From: Kiritimatiellia bacterium
GTDB lineage: Bacteria; Verrucomicrobiota; Kiritimatiellia; PWTM01
Assembly (NCBI GenBank): GCA_026417735.1
Contig: JAOACR010000020.1
Coordinates: 1 to 64,000, forward strand
Direction: 5' to 3'
Length of the DNA stretch: 64,000 nt
This document shows, in pieces, positions 52,911-62,988 of the stretch. Under the pieces are notes generated by a model, which saw nothing but the letters and a program-made list of their open reading frames with translations, searched no databases and was not told the origin of the DNA. The first letter of the stretch is position 1. Every line of letters starts with the position of its first letter. Position numbers and translations under genes: made by a program.

Positions 52911-54542
52911 TCATCTGCCCACCGCCAGACGTCGGGCGCGCGCCATCCCACCCACCAGGTCGCCGATACTCAACAGCAGCGCCACCGCGGCGAGAAACCG
53001 GCCCACCACCGGACCGCGCCGCAATAGCCAGGTTTTTCCGCCACTCGATGAGTATGGAACGGTCACCACCAGAAATCCCTCCAGCGGGCGCCCCTCTGGC
53101 CCCGTGACCGGCAACGTACCGGCCGATTCGCCGGCCGTTCCTCCGATCCGTCCCAGCGGATCCACCCAACCGGTCACTCCCGAGTTCGCACAGCGCACCA
53201 CCGGCACACGCGTTTCGACCGCCCGGAAGACGCTCTGGATCATGTGCTGACGGGGCCCGCTGGTGCCGTCGAACCAGGCATCATTCGTCTGCACGAACAG
53301 CATTTGTGCACCCCGGCGGACAAATTCCAGCGCCAGACGCGAGATGGTGTCCTCGAAGCAAATCAGCGTTGAAAAGCGCACGGGCGGATTCGAAAGCGCA
53401 AACACCACGGGCAGCCGACCGGGGTGCAGGTCGTAGTCCATCGGCACCAGGCGTCCCAGCCAGGGGAAGTGGCGACGGAACGGCACGTACTCGCCGAACA
53501 GCACCAGATGCTGTTTGCGATACACACGCGGCGGGCGACCGTCCGGCGTCACCAGGAAGGTTGCGTTGTAGTGGCGCTGGTCGCCGCGGGGACCGGTGTC
53601 GCTATCGAGCGCGCCCAGCAGCAGTGGCGTTCCGTTCGCAATGAGCCCGGCGACCAATCGCTGCGCCGCACCGGAAACGCGATACGTCTCCGGCAGTGCC
53701 GTCTCCGGCCAGACCACCAGGTCCGGGCGAGCGGCGAGCGCCGCACGCGTGAGCTCAGCCAGCCGGACATACATTCGCTCGTAGCTCTCCGCCGTCCACT
53801 TTTCGTTCTGCGGCACCGCCGGCTGAATCAGTGCGACGCGGAGCGCCCGATCTGCAGCCGGCGCGCTCCCCACCAGCGCGATCCCCTGAAGGAGAGCGCC
53901 GACCAGCACCATCGCCGCCAGCATCCACTCCATGCGGGCGGTCGGCGCACGCCGCCTCCGTGCCAGCGAGAGCACGATCGCCAGCCACAGTCCATTCCCC
54001 CACACCACCAGGAAGGAAACGGCGGGCACACCCCCCCAGGCCGCATGCTGGATCAACGCCGTCCGGGAAAACTGACTCACACCGATGAAGTTCCACGGAA
54101 ACCCCGTCCAGAGTTCCCCGCGCAGTACCTCCCAGCCTGCCCACGACGCCGCCAGTCCGCCGCAGAGCGCCAACGTCCCCAACGGCCGCTCCAGACACCG
54201 CGCGGAGGCCAACCATGCGCTCACAACGGCCGGCGGCACCAGGTACAGCGAACAATACCCTGCGAGCGCAATCCAGCCGGCTGCCGTCACACATCGGATC
54301 CAGTGCAGCGACGGGATCCAGAACACCACCCCCGCCAGCAGCCCCAGCACGGCCGCCAAAGAACGCGATCGGTCCGCAACTGCAGCGCCGAGCACCGCGG
54401 GCGCTAACCAGGCCGCCCAACTCCACTCAAGGGGCGGAAATGCGCTCCACAGCAACACTCCCGCCAACGCGGCTACAACGACTCGCCCCGCAACTTCCCG
54501 GCGACCCCCCCGGACCGCCCGCGCGGCCTCCGACCCGCTCAT
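52911..54542 (-). CDS. lnt: Apolipoprotein N-acyltransferase
   Basis: A 543-aa inner-membrane enzyme adding the third acyl chain to lipoproteins. About six N-terminal helices (WSAFPPLEWSWAAWLAPAVL; GFPWNFIGVSQ) precede a periplasmic nitrilase domain with the catalytic triad: Glu in VVWPETALPE, Lys in VYRKQHLVLFGEYVPF and Cys in LICFEDTIS. A final membrane helix closes the protein. GGAG 7 nt before the ATG; it follows secA by 21 nt. Its presence agrees with the lipoproteins seen at 7.6 and 58.6 kb. Confidence 0.95.
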   Translation of the reverse strand: MSGSEAARAVRGGRREVAGRVVVAALAGVLLWSAFPPLEWSWAAWLAPAVLGAAVADRSRSLAAVLGLLAGVVFWIPSLHWIRCVTAAGWIALAGYCSLYLVPPAVVSAWLASARCLERPLGTLALCGGLAASWAGWEVLRGELWTGFPWNFIGVSQFSRTALIQHAAWGGVPAVSFLVVWGNGLWLAIVLSLARRRRAPTARMEWMLAAMVLVGALLQGIALVGSAPAADRALRVALIQPAVPQNEKWTAESYERMYVRLAELTRAALAARPDLVVWPETALPETYRVSGAAQRLVAGLIANGTPLLLGALDSDTGPRGDQRHYNATFLVTPDGRPPRVYRKQHLVLFGEYVPFRRHFPWLGRLVPMDYDLHPGRLPVVFALSNPPVRFSTLICFEDTISRLALEFVRRGAQMLFVQTNDAWFDGTSGPRQHMIQSVFRAVETRVPVVRCANSGVTGWVDPLGRIGGTAGESAGTLPVTGPEGRPLEGFLVVTVPYSSSGGKTWLLRRGPVVGRFLAAVALLLSIGDLVGGMARARRLAVGR

Positions 54543-54563
54543 CGGCCCGCTCCGTAGACGGCG

Positions 54564-57500
54564 TTAGGCCATTTCGCCGCCCGCGCCCGTCGGAGCCCGT
54601 GCCGCACCGCAGCACTTTTTGTACTTCTTGCCGCTACCACACGGGCAGGGATCGTTCCGCCCGATCTTCGGCCCCGCCACAACCGGCACCGGCGCCGACT
54701 TCACCGCTTCGATCACTTCGTCCACCACCCCGCCCGGCCGCCCCTCCGCCGTCGGCGCCGTCGTCCCGTTCAGCCCGCTCAGTTCGGGATGCACAAACGT
54801 CTGCGGAATCGCGCGCATCATTCGCTCGAACGCCTCCAGCGAAGTCGCCGATCGGAACATCCGCGAGAGCACGTCGCCCTTGATCTTGTCCATTAGGTCG
54901 GAAAACAGGTCGTACGCCTCCCGCTTGTACTCCACGAGCGGGTCCCGCTGACCATACGCGCGCAGGCCGACCCCCTGTCGCAGCGCGTCCAGGTTTCGCA
55001 GGTATTCCTGCCAGTGTTCGTCGATCGCAAACAGGATCATCTGCCGCTCGAGCTCGGCGAGCGCACTCGGATCTTCCATCCGCGCCTTCACGTCGTAGGC
55101 GGCCTCCACCCGCCCCACCACCGCCCGCGCCAGCGCTTCCGCATCTGCCTCCGCGGGAAGATCCTCCACCTTCAGACCGATCGGGAACGTCAGATTCGCC
55201 CACTGCACGAACTCCCGCCGCCCCTCCTCGCCGTTGTCGAGCGCCACCTCCGCACGCGCCAGCGCCACGTCCTCCACGATGCTCATCAGGTACTCGCGGA
55301 CGTCCGTCGCATGCAGCACCTCGTTGCGGAACCCGTAAATGATGTTCCGCTGCGTGTTCATCACGTCGTCGTACTCGAGCGTCCGCTTGCGGATCGCAAA
55401 GTTGTGCTGCTCGACCCGGCGCTGCGCCGTCTCAATCGATCGATTCAGCCACGGATGCTCCAGCACCTCGCCCTCCTCGATGCCGAGCCGCTCCATGATC
55501 CGCGAGATCCGGTCCGAACCGAAGAGCCGCATCAGATCGTCTTCCAGCGAGACATAGAACGTCGAGGAGCCGGGATCGCCCTGCCGCGCACAGCGACCGC
55601 GCAGCTGGCGATCGATCCGTCGCGCCTCGTGACGCTCCGAACCGATCACGTGCAAGCCGCACGGGCGCTCCTCCAGGTGCTGACGGAGCGTCTTGCCCTC
55701 GTACAGGTCCTCGAGCCTCAGCGGCGATTCGATCACCTCGCGCGGCAGCCAGACCACACCCTCGCCCAGTTTGATGTCGGTGCCGCGACCGGCCATGTTC
55801 GTCGCGATCGTCACCGCGCCCTTCTGCCCCGCCAACGCCACAATCTCCGCCTCGCGCTCGTGGTTCTTTGCGTTCAGCACGTTGTGCGGTATTCCGCGCC
55901 GCCGCAACATGCGGCTGATGATCTCGGAGTGCTCGACCGTCGTCGTGCCCACCAACACCGGCTGCCCACGCTCGTGGCAGGCAACGATCTCCTCGATCAC
56001 CGCGTTGTACTTTTCCCGCTGCGTCTTGTAGACGCGGTCGTTGCGGTCCACCCGCCGCACCGGCCGGTTCGTCGGGATCACCACCACGTCGAGCTTGTAG
56101 ATCTGGTGAAACTCGTCCGCCTCGGTCTCCGCCGTACCGGTCATTCCGGCGAGCTTCTTGTACATCCGGAAATAGTTCTGGATCGTGATTGTCGCCAGCG
56201 TTTGGGTCTCGCGTTCGACCCGCACCCCCTCCTTGGCCTCGATCGCCTGGTGCAGCCCATCGCTCCACCGGCGGCCCGGCATCAGACGGCCGGTGAATTC
56301 GTCCACGATGATCACCTGTCCGTCCTGCACCACATACTGCACGTCCCGCTCGTACACTGCGTAGGCGCGGATGAGCTGGTCCACCGCATGGATCCGTTCG
56401 TTTCGCTCCGCGAACAGATCCTGCAACTGCTGCCGACGCGCGATCTTTTGCTCCGGCGTCAGCGACGTGTCCCCCTCCAGCAGCGACAGCTCCGTCGCCA
56501 GATCCGGCAACACGTACATCTCCGGATCGTCCGGATTCAGCGCGGCACAGCCCTTCTCGGTCAAACTCGCATCGTTGCCCTTCTCGTCGATCGTGAAAAA
56601 CAGCTCTTCGCGCAGCTCGCGCGCTTCCTCCTTGTACATGTCGGTGAGCATCATCGAGTCCACTTTCTCGAAAATGCGCCGCACCGACGGGTCTTCGAGC
56701 AGATGGAGCAGCTGCTTGTGCTTCGGCATGCCCTGGCTGACCTGGTAGAGGCGGCGACCCGCCCGCTCCTCGTCCGCCTTCGTCCGATCCGGCTTTTCCA
56801 GCAGCGCCTTCGCCTCCGCGACGAACTCGTTGCACAGCTCCCGCTGTCGTCGAACCAGCTTCTCCACTGCGGGGCGTAGCCGCACGTACTGCTCCGTTGA
56901 ATACGGTGCGGGGCCCGAAATGATCAGGGGCGTCCGAGCCTCGTCGATCAAGATGCTGTCAATCTCGTCCACGATCGCGTACGCATGGCCCCGCTGCACC
57001 TGGTCCTCCGCCCGCAGGGCCATGTTGTCGCGCAAATAATCGAAACCGAACTCCGCGTTCGTGCCGTAGGTGATATCGCACTGGTACATCCGCCGCCGCT
57101 CCGACGGTCCCATCGCGTTCTGGATGCACCCCACCGTCAGACCAAGAAACCGATACACCGCGCCCATCCACTGCGAGTCGCGCCGCGCCAGATAGTCGTT
57201 CACGGTCACGATGTGAACCCCCTGACCGGTCAGTGCGTTCAGGTAGGCGGGCATCGTCGCGACCAGCGTCTTGCCCTCCCCGGTCGCCATCTCCGCGATC
57301 TTGCCCTGGTGCAGCACAATGCCCCCAATCAGCTGCACGTCGAACGGCACCATATCCCAGCGAATCGGATGGCCGCAGACCTCGATCGTCTGCCCGCACA
57401 GGCGGCGGCAGGTGTTCTTCACCGCGGCAAACGCCTCGCACAAGAGATCGTCCAGCGTCTCTCCCTTCGCGAGGCGTGCGCGAAACTCATCGGTCTTCGC

Positions 57501-57629
57501 GCGAAGCTGCTCGTCGCTGAGCGATTGATAGCCGCGTTCAATCTCGTTGATCCGGTCGACGAGCGGCCGGATGCGTCGCAGATCCCGCTCGTTCTTCGTG
57601 CCGAGAATCTTCTTCAAAATCCAGTTCAT
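54564..57629 (-). CDS. secA: Preprotein translocase ATPase SecA
   Basis: A 1021-aa motor of the Sec pathway. Walker A is [15 protein letters not shown], the DEAD-like box is [17 protein letters not shown], and [38 protein letters not shown] and [15 protein letters not shown](C)ARQGDPGSS cover NBD2. In the last motif most bacteria have SGRQGDPG; here AGRQ is CARQ. The protein ends in the SEC-C zinc motif ([16 protein letters not shown]) used for SecB or ribosome binding. GGAGG 7 nt before the ATG. It forms an operon with rsmE upstream and lnt downstream. Confidence 0.96.
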   Translation of the reverse strand: MNWILKKILGTKNERDLRRIRPLVDRINEIERGYQSLSDEQLRAKTDEFRARLAKGETLDDLLCEAFAAVKNTCRRLCGQTIEVCGHPIRWDMVPFDVQLIGGIVLHQGKIAEMATGEGKTLVATMPAYLNALTGQGVHIVTVNDYLARRDSQWMGAVYRFLGLTVGCIQNAMGPSERRRMYQCDITYGTNAEFGFDYLRDNMALRAEDQVQRGHAYAIVDEIDSILIDEARTPLIISGPAPYSTEQYVRLRPAVEKLVRRQRELCNEFVAEAKALLEKPDRTKADEERAGRRLYQVSQGMPKHKQLLHLLEDPSVRRIFEKVDSMMLTDMYKEEARELREELFFTIDEKGNDASLTEKGCAALNPDDPEMYVLPDLATELSLLEGDTSLTPEQKIARRQQLQDLFAERNERIHAVDQLIRAYAVYERDVQYVVQDGQVIIVDEFTGRLMPGRRWSDGLHQAIEAKEGVRVERETQTLATITIQNYFRMYKKLAGMTGTAETEADEFHQIYKLDVVVIPTNRPVRRVDRNDRVYKTQREKYNAVIEEIVACHERGQPVLVGTTTVEHSEIISRMLRRRGIPHNVLNAKNHEREAEIVALAGQKGAVTIATNMAGRGTDIKLGEGVVWLPREVIESPLRLEDLYEGKTLRQHLEERPCGLHVIGSERHEARRIDRQLRGRCARQGDPGSSTFYVSLEDDLMRLFGSDRISRIMERLGIEEGEVLEHPWLNRSIETAQRRVEQHNFAIRKRTLEYDDVMNTQRNIIYGFRNEVLHATDVREYLMSIVEDVALARAEVALDNGEEGRREFVQWANLTFPIGLKVEDLPAEADAEALARAVVGRVEAAYDVKARMEDPSALAELERQMILFAIDEHWQEYLRNLDALRQGVGLRAYGQRDPLVEYKREAYDLFSDLMDKIKGDVLSRMFRSATSLEAFERMMRAIPQTFVHPELSGLNGTTAPTAEGRPGGVVDEVIEAVKSAPVPVVAGPKIGRNDPCPCGSGKKYKKCCGAARAPTGAGGEMA

Positions 57630-57687
57630 CGGTGCACCTCCGCCGCCGCGGCGGAACGTTCCTGTATAGACCCTTTCGGCGGTGAAG

Positions 57688-58470
57688 TCACGCGGACCGC
57701 GAGTCCGACTGGCCGGGGTCTGCGCCGTCGATCGCCGGCGCGCAACGCGACCAGGCGCGGTCGCCGCCCAGCCGCCCGATCGCCACCAAACACGCGGTCT
57801 CCGTTCTCAGCAGCCGCGGCCCCAGATGCGCGCCCCGAAACCCCGCCGAGCCCAACTGCAACAGCTCTTCAGGCGCCCAGCCCCGCTCGGGGCCGACCGC
57901 GATCACGGCCGGCCGTCCCCCAACGCCGCGCAGCGGTTCAGAAAAGCTGGGATCCACCACCCACCGCTCTTCCTCGACCTCCGCCGCCGCCGTCACCTCC
58001 CGCAACGCGTCCTCCAGCCGCGCGCACACCTGCACCACCGGCGCGACGGTCTGGCCGCTCTGCGCCAGACCGTCCAGCAGCCGCCGGCGGATCACCGCAG
58101 CAGTCACCGCGTGACTCTGCAGGTATGCCGGCTCCACACCCGCCGAACCCGTCACCCACACCCGCTCAACTCCGAGCTCGGCCAGTTGTGCCCACAGTCG
58201 CTTCGCCGCTTTCGGGCGCGGCATCGCCAGCAACACCGAGACGCCCGTGCGGGGCAACGGAGGCTCACCAAACTGACAGCAAACGACCACCTCCCGCTCG
58301 TCCACCGTCTCCACTCTCGCCCACCCACGCCCGCCACCGAGCATCGCCGCGCGAAACACCGCCGACGGCCGGCTCCGCAACAGGCGCCGCACATGCACCG
58401 CACGCTCGTCTGTCAGTCGAGCACGGCCATCCGCGTCCACCTCAGCTGGCTCAATGATCAACCAGTTCAT
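57688..58470 (-). CDS. rsmE: 16S rRNA (uracil-1498-N3)-methyltransferase
   Basis: A 260-aa SPOUT methyltransferase. An N-terminal PUA-like domain (HVRRLLRSR) precedes the knotted SAM domain with [13 protein letters not shown] and [11 protein letters not shown], the RsmE signatures. [24 protein letters not shown] is typical of the family linker. The start at 58470 is chosen by homology (MNWLIIEP); the frame is open ~40 codons further upstream, into the region shared with the divergent lipoprotein gene. Confidence 0.92.
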   Translation of the reverse strand: MNWLIIEPAEVDADGRARLTDERAVHVRRLLRSRPSAVFRAAMLGGGRGWARVETVDEREVVVCCQFGEPPLPRTGVSVLLAMPRPKAAKRLWAQLAELGVERVWVTGSAGVEPAYLQSHAVTAAVIRRRLLDGLAQSGQTVAPVVQVCARLEDALREVTAAAEVEEERWVVDPSFSEPLRGVGGRPAVIAVGPERGWAPEELLQLGSAGFRGAHLGPRLLRTETACLVAIGRLGGDRAWSRCAPAIDGADPGQSDSRSA

Positions 58471-58577
58471 CCTTCCGTCCAACGCCGGCCCCACCCCCGG
58501 TGAATACTGATCGGATCGTTGCGTCAGTTCCAACCGGATGGCCCACCAACCAGGGCTGAGTCGGAAAGGAGCGCGTG

Positions 58578-59006
58578 ATGAACCGCACACTTCGGTACGT
58601 CGCCATATCGACCGCGGCGGTACTCACCGCGGGGTGTGTCACCACCCGGACGGACCCCGCCGTCCAGGCCACCGCGCTGGGCGCCGGCATTGGCGCAGGC
58701 CTCGGAGCGATCCTCGGGCACAATCTTGGTGGCAGCCGCAACGACCGGGCGCTCGGCGCGGCCGCGGGCGCGCTGCTCGGCGGCGCACTCGCCCACCACC
58801 ATGCCCAACAGGCAGCTCTCCAACAGCGCATCGATCATCTCCAGCAGCAGCAGCTGTACACCACCGTGTGGGTGCAGAATTCGAACGGCTCCCGCACGCC
58901 CGTGTTGCTGCGGATCACCGAGGGCGGCCAGTACATCGGACCTCGGGGCGAGTACTATCCTTCGATGCCCTCGGAGGAGCAGCTCCGAACCGTCTACGGA
59001 ATCTGA
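58578..59006 (+). CDS. Glycine-zipper outer-membrane lipoprotein
   Basis: A 142-aa protein with lipobox LTAGC (Cys ~20), AGGAG 6 nt before the ATG, and a glycine-zipper segment (GAGIGAGLGAILGHNLGG, repeated as AAAGALLGGALAHH) that can insert into or associate with membranes. A Gln-rich coil and a small beta-rich C-terminal domain (TTVWVQNSNGSRTPVLLRI) follow. Similar to Rick_17kDa/YMGG-type surface lipoproteins; function unknown. A GC hairpin lies just downstream, without a T-tract, and the rest of the 215-nt gap before coaBC contains no convincing gene. Confidence 0.82.
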   Translation: MNRTLRYVAISTAAVLTAGCVTTRTDPAVQATALGAGIGAGLGAILGHNLGGSRNDRALGAAAGALLGGALAHHHAQQAALQQRIDHLQQQQLYTTVWVQNSNGSRTPVLLRITEGGQYIGPRGEYYPSMPSEEQLRTVYGI

Positions 59007-59221
59007 CCTCGGCCGCCCGGCGGCCGGGCTCCACCACCTCTGGCAGGGCGGGCTCGACGGCAGACGCCGGCGGGCCCGCCCGGTTCACACCTCTCTGTGG
59101 TGCGCGACTGCGGCGGCCCGATGAGAGCCGTCGCTGCCCCCATCCGCGCGACGCTCCGCCAGATCCTCGCGCCCTCGTATATTGAAGTCGGGCGGATGAA
59201 TTCCTAGGATACCTTCTTCAA

Positions 59222-60457
59222 GTGAAATCATCCGGACACGCAGTCCACGTGCTGATTGGCGTCACCGGCGGCATTGCGGCGTACAAAACGCCGGAAGTGG
59301 TCCGGGCGCTCCTTCGCGCGGGTGTGGAGGTCACCGTGGCGATGACCCCCGCAGCGACGCGATTTGTTTCGCCGCTGACGTTCGCTGCGCTGACGGGACG
59401 CCGCGTCCGGCTCGAGCTGCTGCCGGACGGCACCACGGCGGATGGCGCCGACCTGTACCCTCATCTCGAACCCGCGACCCGTACCCACGTGTTTCTGGTC
59501 TGCCCCGCCTCGGCGAACGCGATCGCCCGTCTGGCCGCCGGATTTGCGGACGATGCGGTAACCGCCGCCGCTCTCGCGCTGCCCGCCGGTTGTCGCCGTT
59601 GGTTCGCACCCGCAATGCATCCCGCAATGTGGGCAAACCCGCTCGTGCAGGCGAACGTGCGCAAACTCGAGGCGGAGGGATGGCGCAGGATCGGCCCCGG
59701 CACAGGGCCAATGGCGTGCGGCGCGGAAGGCGAGGGCCGGATGGCGGAGCCGAACGACATCGTGGCCGCGGTGCTGGAGGAGACGCGGGACCTGGCAGGG
59801 CGCCGCATTCTTGTGCTCTCCGGCCCCACGCGCGAGCCGGTGGACGCGGTGCGATTCCTCAGCAATGCCAGCAGCGGCCGGATGGGACGCGAGATTGCGC
59901 TGGCCGCGGCCTCCCGCGGCGCAGCGGTCGTATTCATCAGCGGGCCGGTCGAGTCCGCGATGCTGCCCCAGCATCCCTCCGTTGAGGTGCGGCGCGTCCA
60001 GACCGCCAGGGAAATGCTCGCGGCCGCGCTCGCCGCGCCGCCGACCGATGCGGTGATCTTCGCCGCCGCAGTCGCGGATGCCGCACCCGCCCGGCCCGCC
60101 CGCGGCAAGCTGCCGCGCGAACGCCTGGGCCGCGCCATCACGCTGGTGCGCACGCCAGACATTGCCGCCTCGTTGCCGCGACGCCCCGGACAGTACCGCG
60201 TCGGCTTCGCACTCGAAACCCGGCCGGACCGGCGCCGCGCCGAGCGCAAGCTGCACACCAAACACTTTGATCTGATCGTATTGAACGGGCCGGAAAGCAT
60301 CGGCGCGGACGTCGCGCGGTTCGCCTGCGCCGAGGCCGGCCCGCCAGTGCGCTGGACGGAATGGGGGCAACTCGACAAGCGCGAGTGTGCCCGGCGCATT
60401 GTGGAGTGGCTGGCACGCCGTCTCGGCGAAGGCCCAACCGCGACGGAGTTGCAATGA
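59222..60457 (+). CDS. coaBC: Bifunctional phosphopantothenoylcysteine decarboxylase / phosphopantothenate-cysteine ligase
   Basis: A 411-aa enzyme for two steps of coenzyme A synthesis. The CoaC flavoprotein half (~1-190) has IGVTGGIAAYKTPEVVR, the PASANAIARLAAG region and PAMHPAMW (normally PAMNxxMW, with His replacing the usual catalytic-loop Asn). The CoaB half (~195-400) has SGPTREPVDAVRFLSNASSGRMG and AAVADAAPA. The Asn-to-His change in the CoaC active-site loop is notable. It starts with GTG and overlaps the next gene by ATGA. Confidence 0.93.
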   Translation: MKSSGHAVHVLIGVTGGIAAYKTPEVVRALLRAGVEVTVAMTPAATRFVSPLTFAALTGRRVRLELLPDGTTADGADLYPHLEPATRTHVFLVCPASANAIARLAAGFADDAVTAAALALPAGCRRWFAPAMHPAMWANPLVQANVRKLEAEGWRRIGPGTGPMACGAEGEGRMAEPNDIVAAVLEETRDLAGRRILVLSGPTREPVDAVRFLSNASSGRMGREIALAAASRGAAVVFISGPVESAMLPQHPSVEVRRVQTAREMLAAALAAPPTDAVIFAAAVADAAPARPARGKLPRERLGRAITLVRTPDIAASLPRRPGQYRVGFALETRPDRRRAERKLHTKHFDLIVLNGPESIGADVARFACAEAGPPVRWTEWGQLDKRECARRIVEWLARRLGEGPTATELQ

Positions 60458-62145
60458 CGATGCAGGTCCGCTACGTCCCATCGACGCAGAGGGCGATCCA
60501 GCTGGTTGGCCCCGATGAGCTGGTGCTGAACGAGTCGAAACCCGTTCCCGCGCCGGGACCGCACCAGTTTCTTGCCGAAGTCGTCGCCGTGGGCCTTTGC
60601 TACTCCGACCAGAAACTTCTCAAGCAGTTCTCCGCGCACGTGCGCAAAGGACCGGTCATCTCGGGGATTGACCCCGCCGTGCTCGCCGGATTTCCCGGTT
60701 ATGTGCCGGGCGAGCAGCCGACTGTCCCCGGGCATGAACCGGTCGTCCGCATCGTCGCCGTCGGCCCGGGCGTGCACCGCTACAAGGTGGGTGAACGATA
60801 TTTCATCCAGGCGGACTGGCGCTGGCTTCGCACCGAGGCCTCCAACGGTGCGTTCGGATACAACTTCGAGGGTGCGCTGCAGGAATACGTGCTGCTGGAC
60901 GAGCGGCTGATCACCTCGCCCGAAGGCGAAAGCATGTTGCTGCGGGCGCCGGAGGGCGCGCGCTCCGCCTCCGCCTACGCGCTGGTGGAGCCGTGGGCCT
61001 GTGTCGAGCAGTCGTACCGCACCCGCGAGCGCCGCACGTTGCGGGAAGGCGGTCGGCTGCTGGTGATTGCGGACTCAACGCCGGACATCGAAAAACTGCG
61101 GCGGCTGCTCTCGTCCGGCCCGCGCCCCGCCCGGATGACCTGGGTCTCCTCGCGGCTGTCCGTGCCGGCCCGTTGGCCGGTGCCGGCCGAGCGGGCGAAC
61201 AGCTTGTCCGAAACTCAGGGTGACCCCTACGACGACGTGATCTACTTCGGCCACGACCCAGACATGGTCGAGCGAATCTTCGCGCGGATGGCGAATGGCG
61301 CGCTGCTGGTGCTGGTGCTCGGCGGCTCGCGCTTCGGGCGCCCCGTCAATGTCGCGCTGGGCGCCATTCACTACCGCGGGCTTCGCATCGCCGGCACACG
61401 TTCGCACGACCCGGCCGACGCGATGCAGGCGATCCCGGACAGCGGCGAAGTGCGTCCCAATAGCCGCGTCCACGTCATCGGCGCAGGAGGCCCCATGGGC
61501 GTGATGCACGTGGTCCGGGACATCTGCGAGGGCATCGTGGGGTTGACGATGGTCGCCTGCGACCTGAGCGCACCGCGGCTGGCGGCGCTCGATCGCATCG
61601 CGCGGCCGCGCGCCAAACTCCACGGCGTCGTGTACGAATCCTACAACTCCAGTCGTGGACTGCGCAGCGGCCCGTTCGACTACTCCGTCGTGATGGTACC
61701 CTCCCCCGCACTCGTCGCCGCAGCGGTCGCCGCCTCCGCCCCCCGCGCGATCGTGAACATCTTCGCCGGCATTCCGGCGGACCACACCGGCCCACTGGAC
61801 CTCGACGCTCTCGTCGAACGGCAGGTCTACCTGCTGGGCACCAGCGGTTCGGTGATGGACGACATGCGCGCGGTGCTCGCGAAGGTCGAATCGGGTTCGC
61901 TGGACACCAACGTCTCCGTCGCCGCAGTCGCGGGTCTCGACGGCGCGATCGACGGCATCCGCGCCGTGGAAACGCAGAGCATCGCGGGAAAAATCATCGT
62001 CTATCCCCACTGCCGGGGCCTCCCGTTGACCCGCCTGGAGGAACTTTCCGAACGATGCCCCGCCGCCGCCCAGCGCCTGGCCGACGGTGTGTGGACCCGC
62101 GAAGCGGAGGAGGCGCTTCTGGCCGCGTTCGCGAGCGCGCGTTGA
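60454..62145 (+). CDS. Long zinc-dependent MDR dehydrogenase, SorE-like sugar-phosphate reductase
   Basis: A 563-aa medium-chain dehydrogenase. The GroES-like catalytic domain (~30-180) shows zinc ligands C49 (GLCYSD), H94-E95 (PGHEP) and probably E179. Between ~200 and 325 is an extra segment that reads like a decayed nucleotide-binding fold (RLLVIADSTPDIEKL; GALLVLVLGGSRFG). Then a proper Rossmann fold follows with HVIGAGGPMGVMH (~340-352). Ordinary family members have ~350-410 aa. Pairing with an SrlD-like gene suggests L-sorbose-1-phosphate reductase (SorE) activity or a related ketose-phosphate reaction. The ATG overlaps the coaBC stop. Confidence 0.8.
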   Translation: MTMQVRYVPSTQRAIQLVGPDELVLNESKPVPAPGPHQFLAEVVAVGLCYSDQKLLKQFSAHVRKGPVISGIDPAVLAGFPGYVPGEQPTVPGHEPVVRIVAVGPGVHRYKVGERYFIQADWRWLRTEASNGAFGYNFEGALQEYVLLDERLITSPEGESMLLRAPEGARSASAYALVEPWACVEQSYRTRERRTLREGGRLLVIADSTPDIEKLRRLLSSGPRPARMTWVSSRLSVPARWPVPAERANSLSETQGDPYDDVIYFGHDPDMVERIFARMANGALLVLVLGGSRFGRPVNVALGAIHYRGLRIAGTRSHDPADAMQAIPDSGEVRPNSRVHVIGAGGPMGVMHVVRDICEGIVGLTMVACDLSAPRLAALDRIARPRAKLHGVVYESYNSSRGLRSGPFDYSVVMVPSPALVAAAVAASAPRAIVNIFAGIPADHTGPLDLDALVERQVYLLGTSGSVMDDMRAVLAKVESGSLDTNVSVAAVAGLDGAIDGIRAVETQSIAGKIIVYPHCRGLPLTRLEELSERCPAAAQRLADGVWTREAEEALLAAFASAR

Positions 62146-62172
62146 CCGTCGCGGCCCCCGGAGGATGTTCAC

Positions 62173-62988
62173 ATGAGCGAGCCGGTGCTGAGCGGGCAGA
62201 TCGCAGTGGTGACCGGCGGCGCACAGGGCCTCGGCGAGGCGATTTGCCGCCGACTCGCTCGCGAAGGTTGCGACGTTGTCATCGCCGACGTGCAGGCCCG
62301 AGCCGCGGAAGCCACCGCGCACGCCATCGCCGCGGAGACCGGCCGCCGCACGCTCGCGATGCGCACGGACGTCACCTGCGAGACCGATGTCGCCGCGCTC
62401 TTCGAACGCACGCTCGCCGAGTTCGGCCGTGTGGACATCGCCGTCGCCAACGCAGCAATTCTCATTGCCGAACCGCTCGCGGAGGCCGACGCGGAGCGCT
62501 GGCGGGCGGTGATGACGGTGAACCTCTTCGGCAATTTCCTCACGTTCAAACACGCCGCCCGCGCAATGCTGCCCCGCCGGCGTGGCTGCATTCTGCAAAT
62601 CAATTCCAAGTCCGGCAAAAAGGGCAGCGCCGCCAACTCCGCGTATGCGGCCAGCAAATTCGGCGGGATCGGCCTGGTGCAAAGCGCCGCACTCGAACTG
62701 GCCCCGCATGGCATCCGAGTGAATGCAATCTGCCCCGGCAACCTGTTGGACTCCCCCCTGTGGACCGACCCGGAACGCGGTCTCTTCGTGCAATATCTCC
62801 GCGCGGGCAAGGTTCCCGGCGCCCGAACTGTCGAGGATGTTCGACGGGCCTACATCGCGCAGGTGCCGCTGGGACGGGGTTGCACCTACGACGACGTCTG
62901 CAATGTGCTGGTGTTTCTCGCTTCCGATGCCGCCGCCTATATGACCGGCCAAGCGATCAATGTGACGGGCGGACAGGAAATGCGCTGA
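62173..62988 (+). CDS. Short-chain dehydrogenase, sorbitol-6-phosphate 2-dehydrogenase-like
   Basis: A 271-aa SDR. NAD loop VTGGAQGLGEAI, NAAI, the catalytic Ser in QINSKSGKKGS and the YAASK motif are all present. The stretch from NSKSGKKGS to PGNLLDSPLW and VPLGRGCTYDDV...TGQAINVTGGQ is strikingly like SrlD/GutD, which oxidises glucitol-6-phosphate to fructose-6-phosphate. With the SorE-like neighbour this would give a two-step ketose/alditol phosphate interconversion. GGAGG precedes the ATG. Its stop overlaps the next start (TGATG). Confidence 0.88.
   Translation: MSEPVLSGQIAVVTGGAQGLGEAICRRLAREGCDVVIADVQARAAEATAHAIAAETGRRTLAMRTDVTCETDVAALFERTLAEFGRVDIAVANAAILIAEPLAEADAERWRAVMTVNLFGNFLTFKHAARAMLPRRRGCILQINSKSGKKGSAANSAYAASKFGGIGLVQSAALELAPHGIRVNAICPGNLLDSPLWTDPERGLFVQYLRAGKVPGARTVEDVRRAYIAQVPLGRGCTYDDVCNVLVFLASDAAAYMTGQAINVTGGQEMR

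Noticed and set aside
52718-52951. A 77-codon minus-strand frame upstream of rpmH
   Set aside because: Overlaps the end of lnt, shows Arg/Ala-rich low complexity, and covers the rpmH promoter; no family resemblance.
55014-56879. A 621-codon plus-strand frame opposite secA
   Set aside because: Antisense shadow; secA motifs on the minus strand are unmistakable.
59120-59206. A 28-codon plus-strand frame before coaBC
   Set aside because: Considered as a possible small gene such as rpoZ, but there is no Shine-Dalgarno and no resemblance.
61075-62952. A 625-codon minus-strand frame opposite the dehydrogenase pair
   Set aside because: Composition is His/Arg/Gly/Asp-biased with no motif, while the plus strand carries two clear enzyme families.
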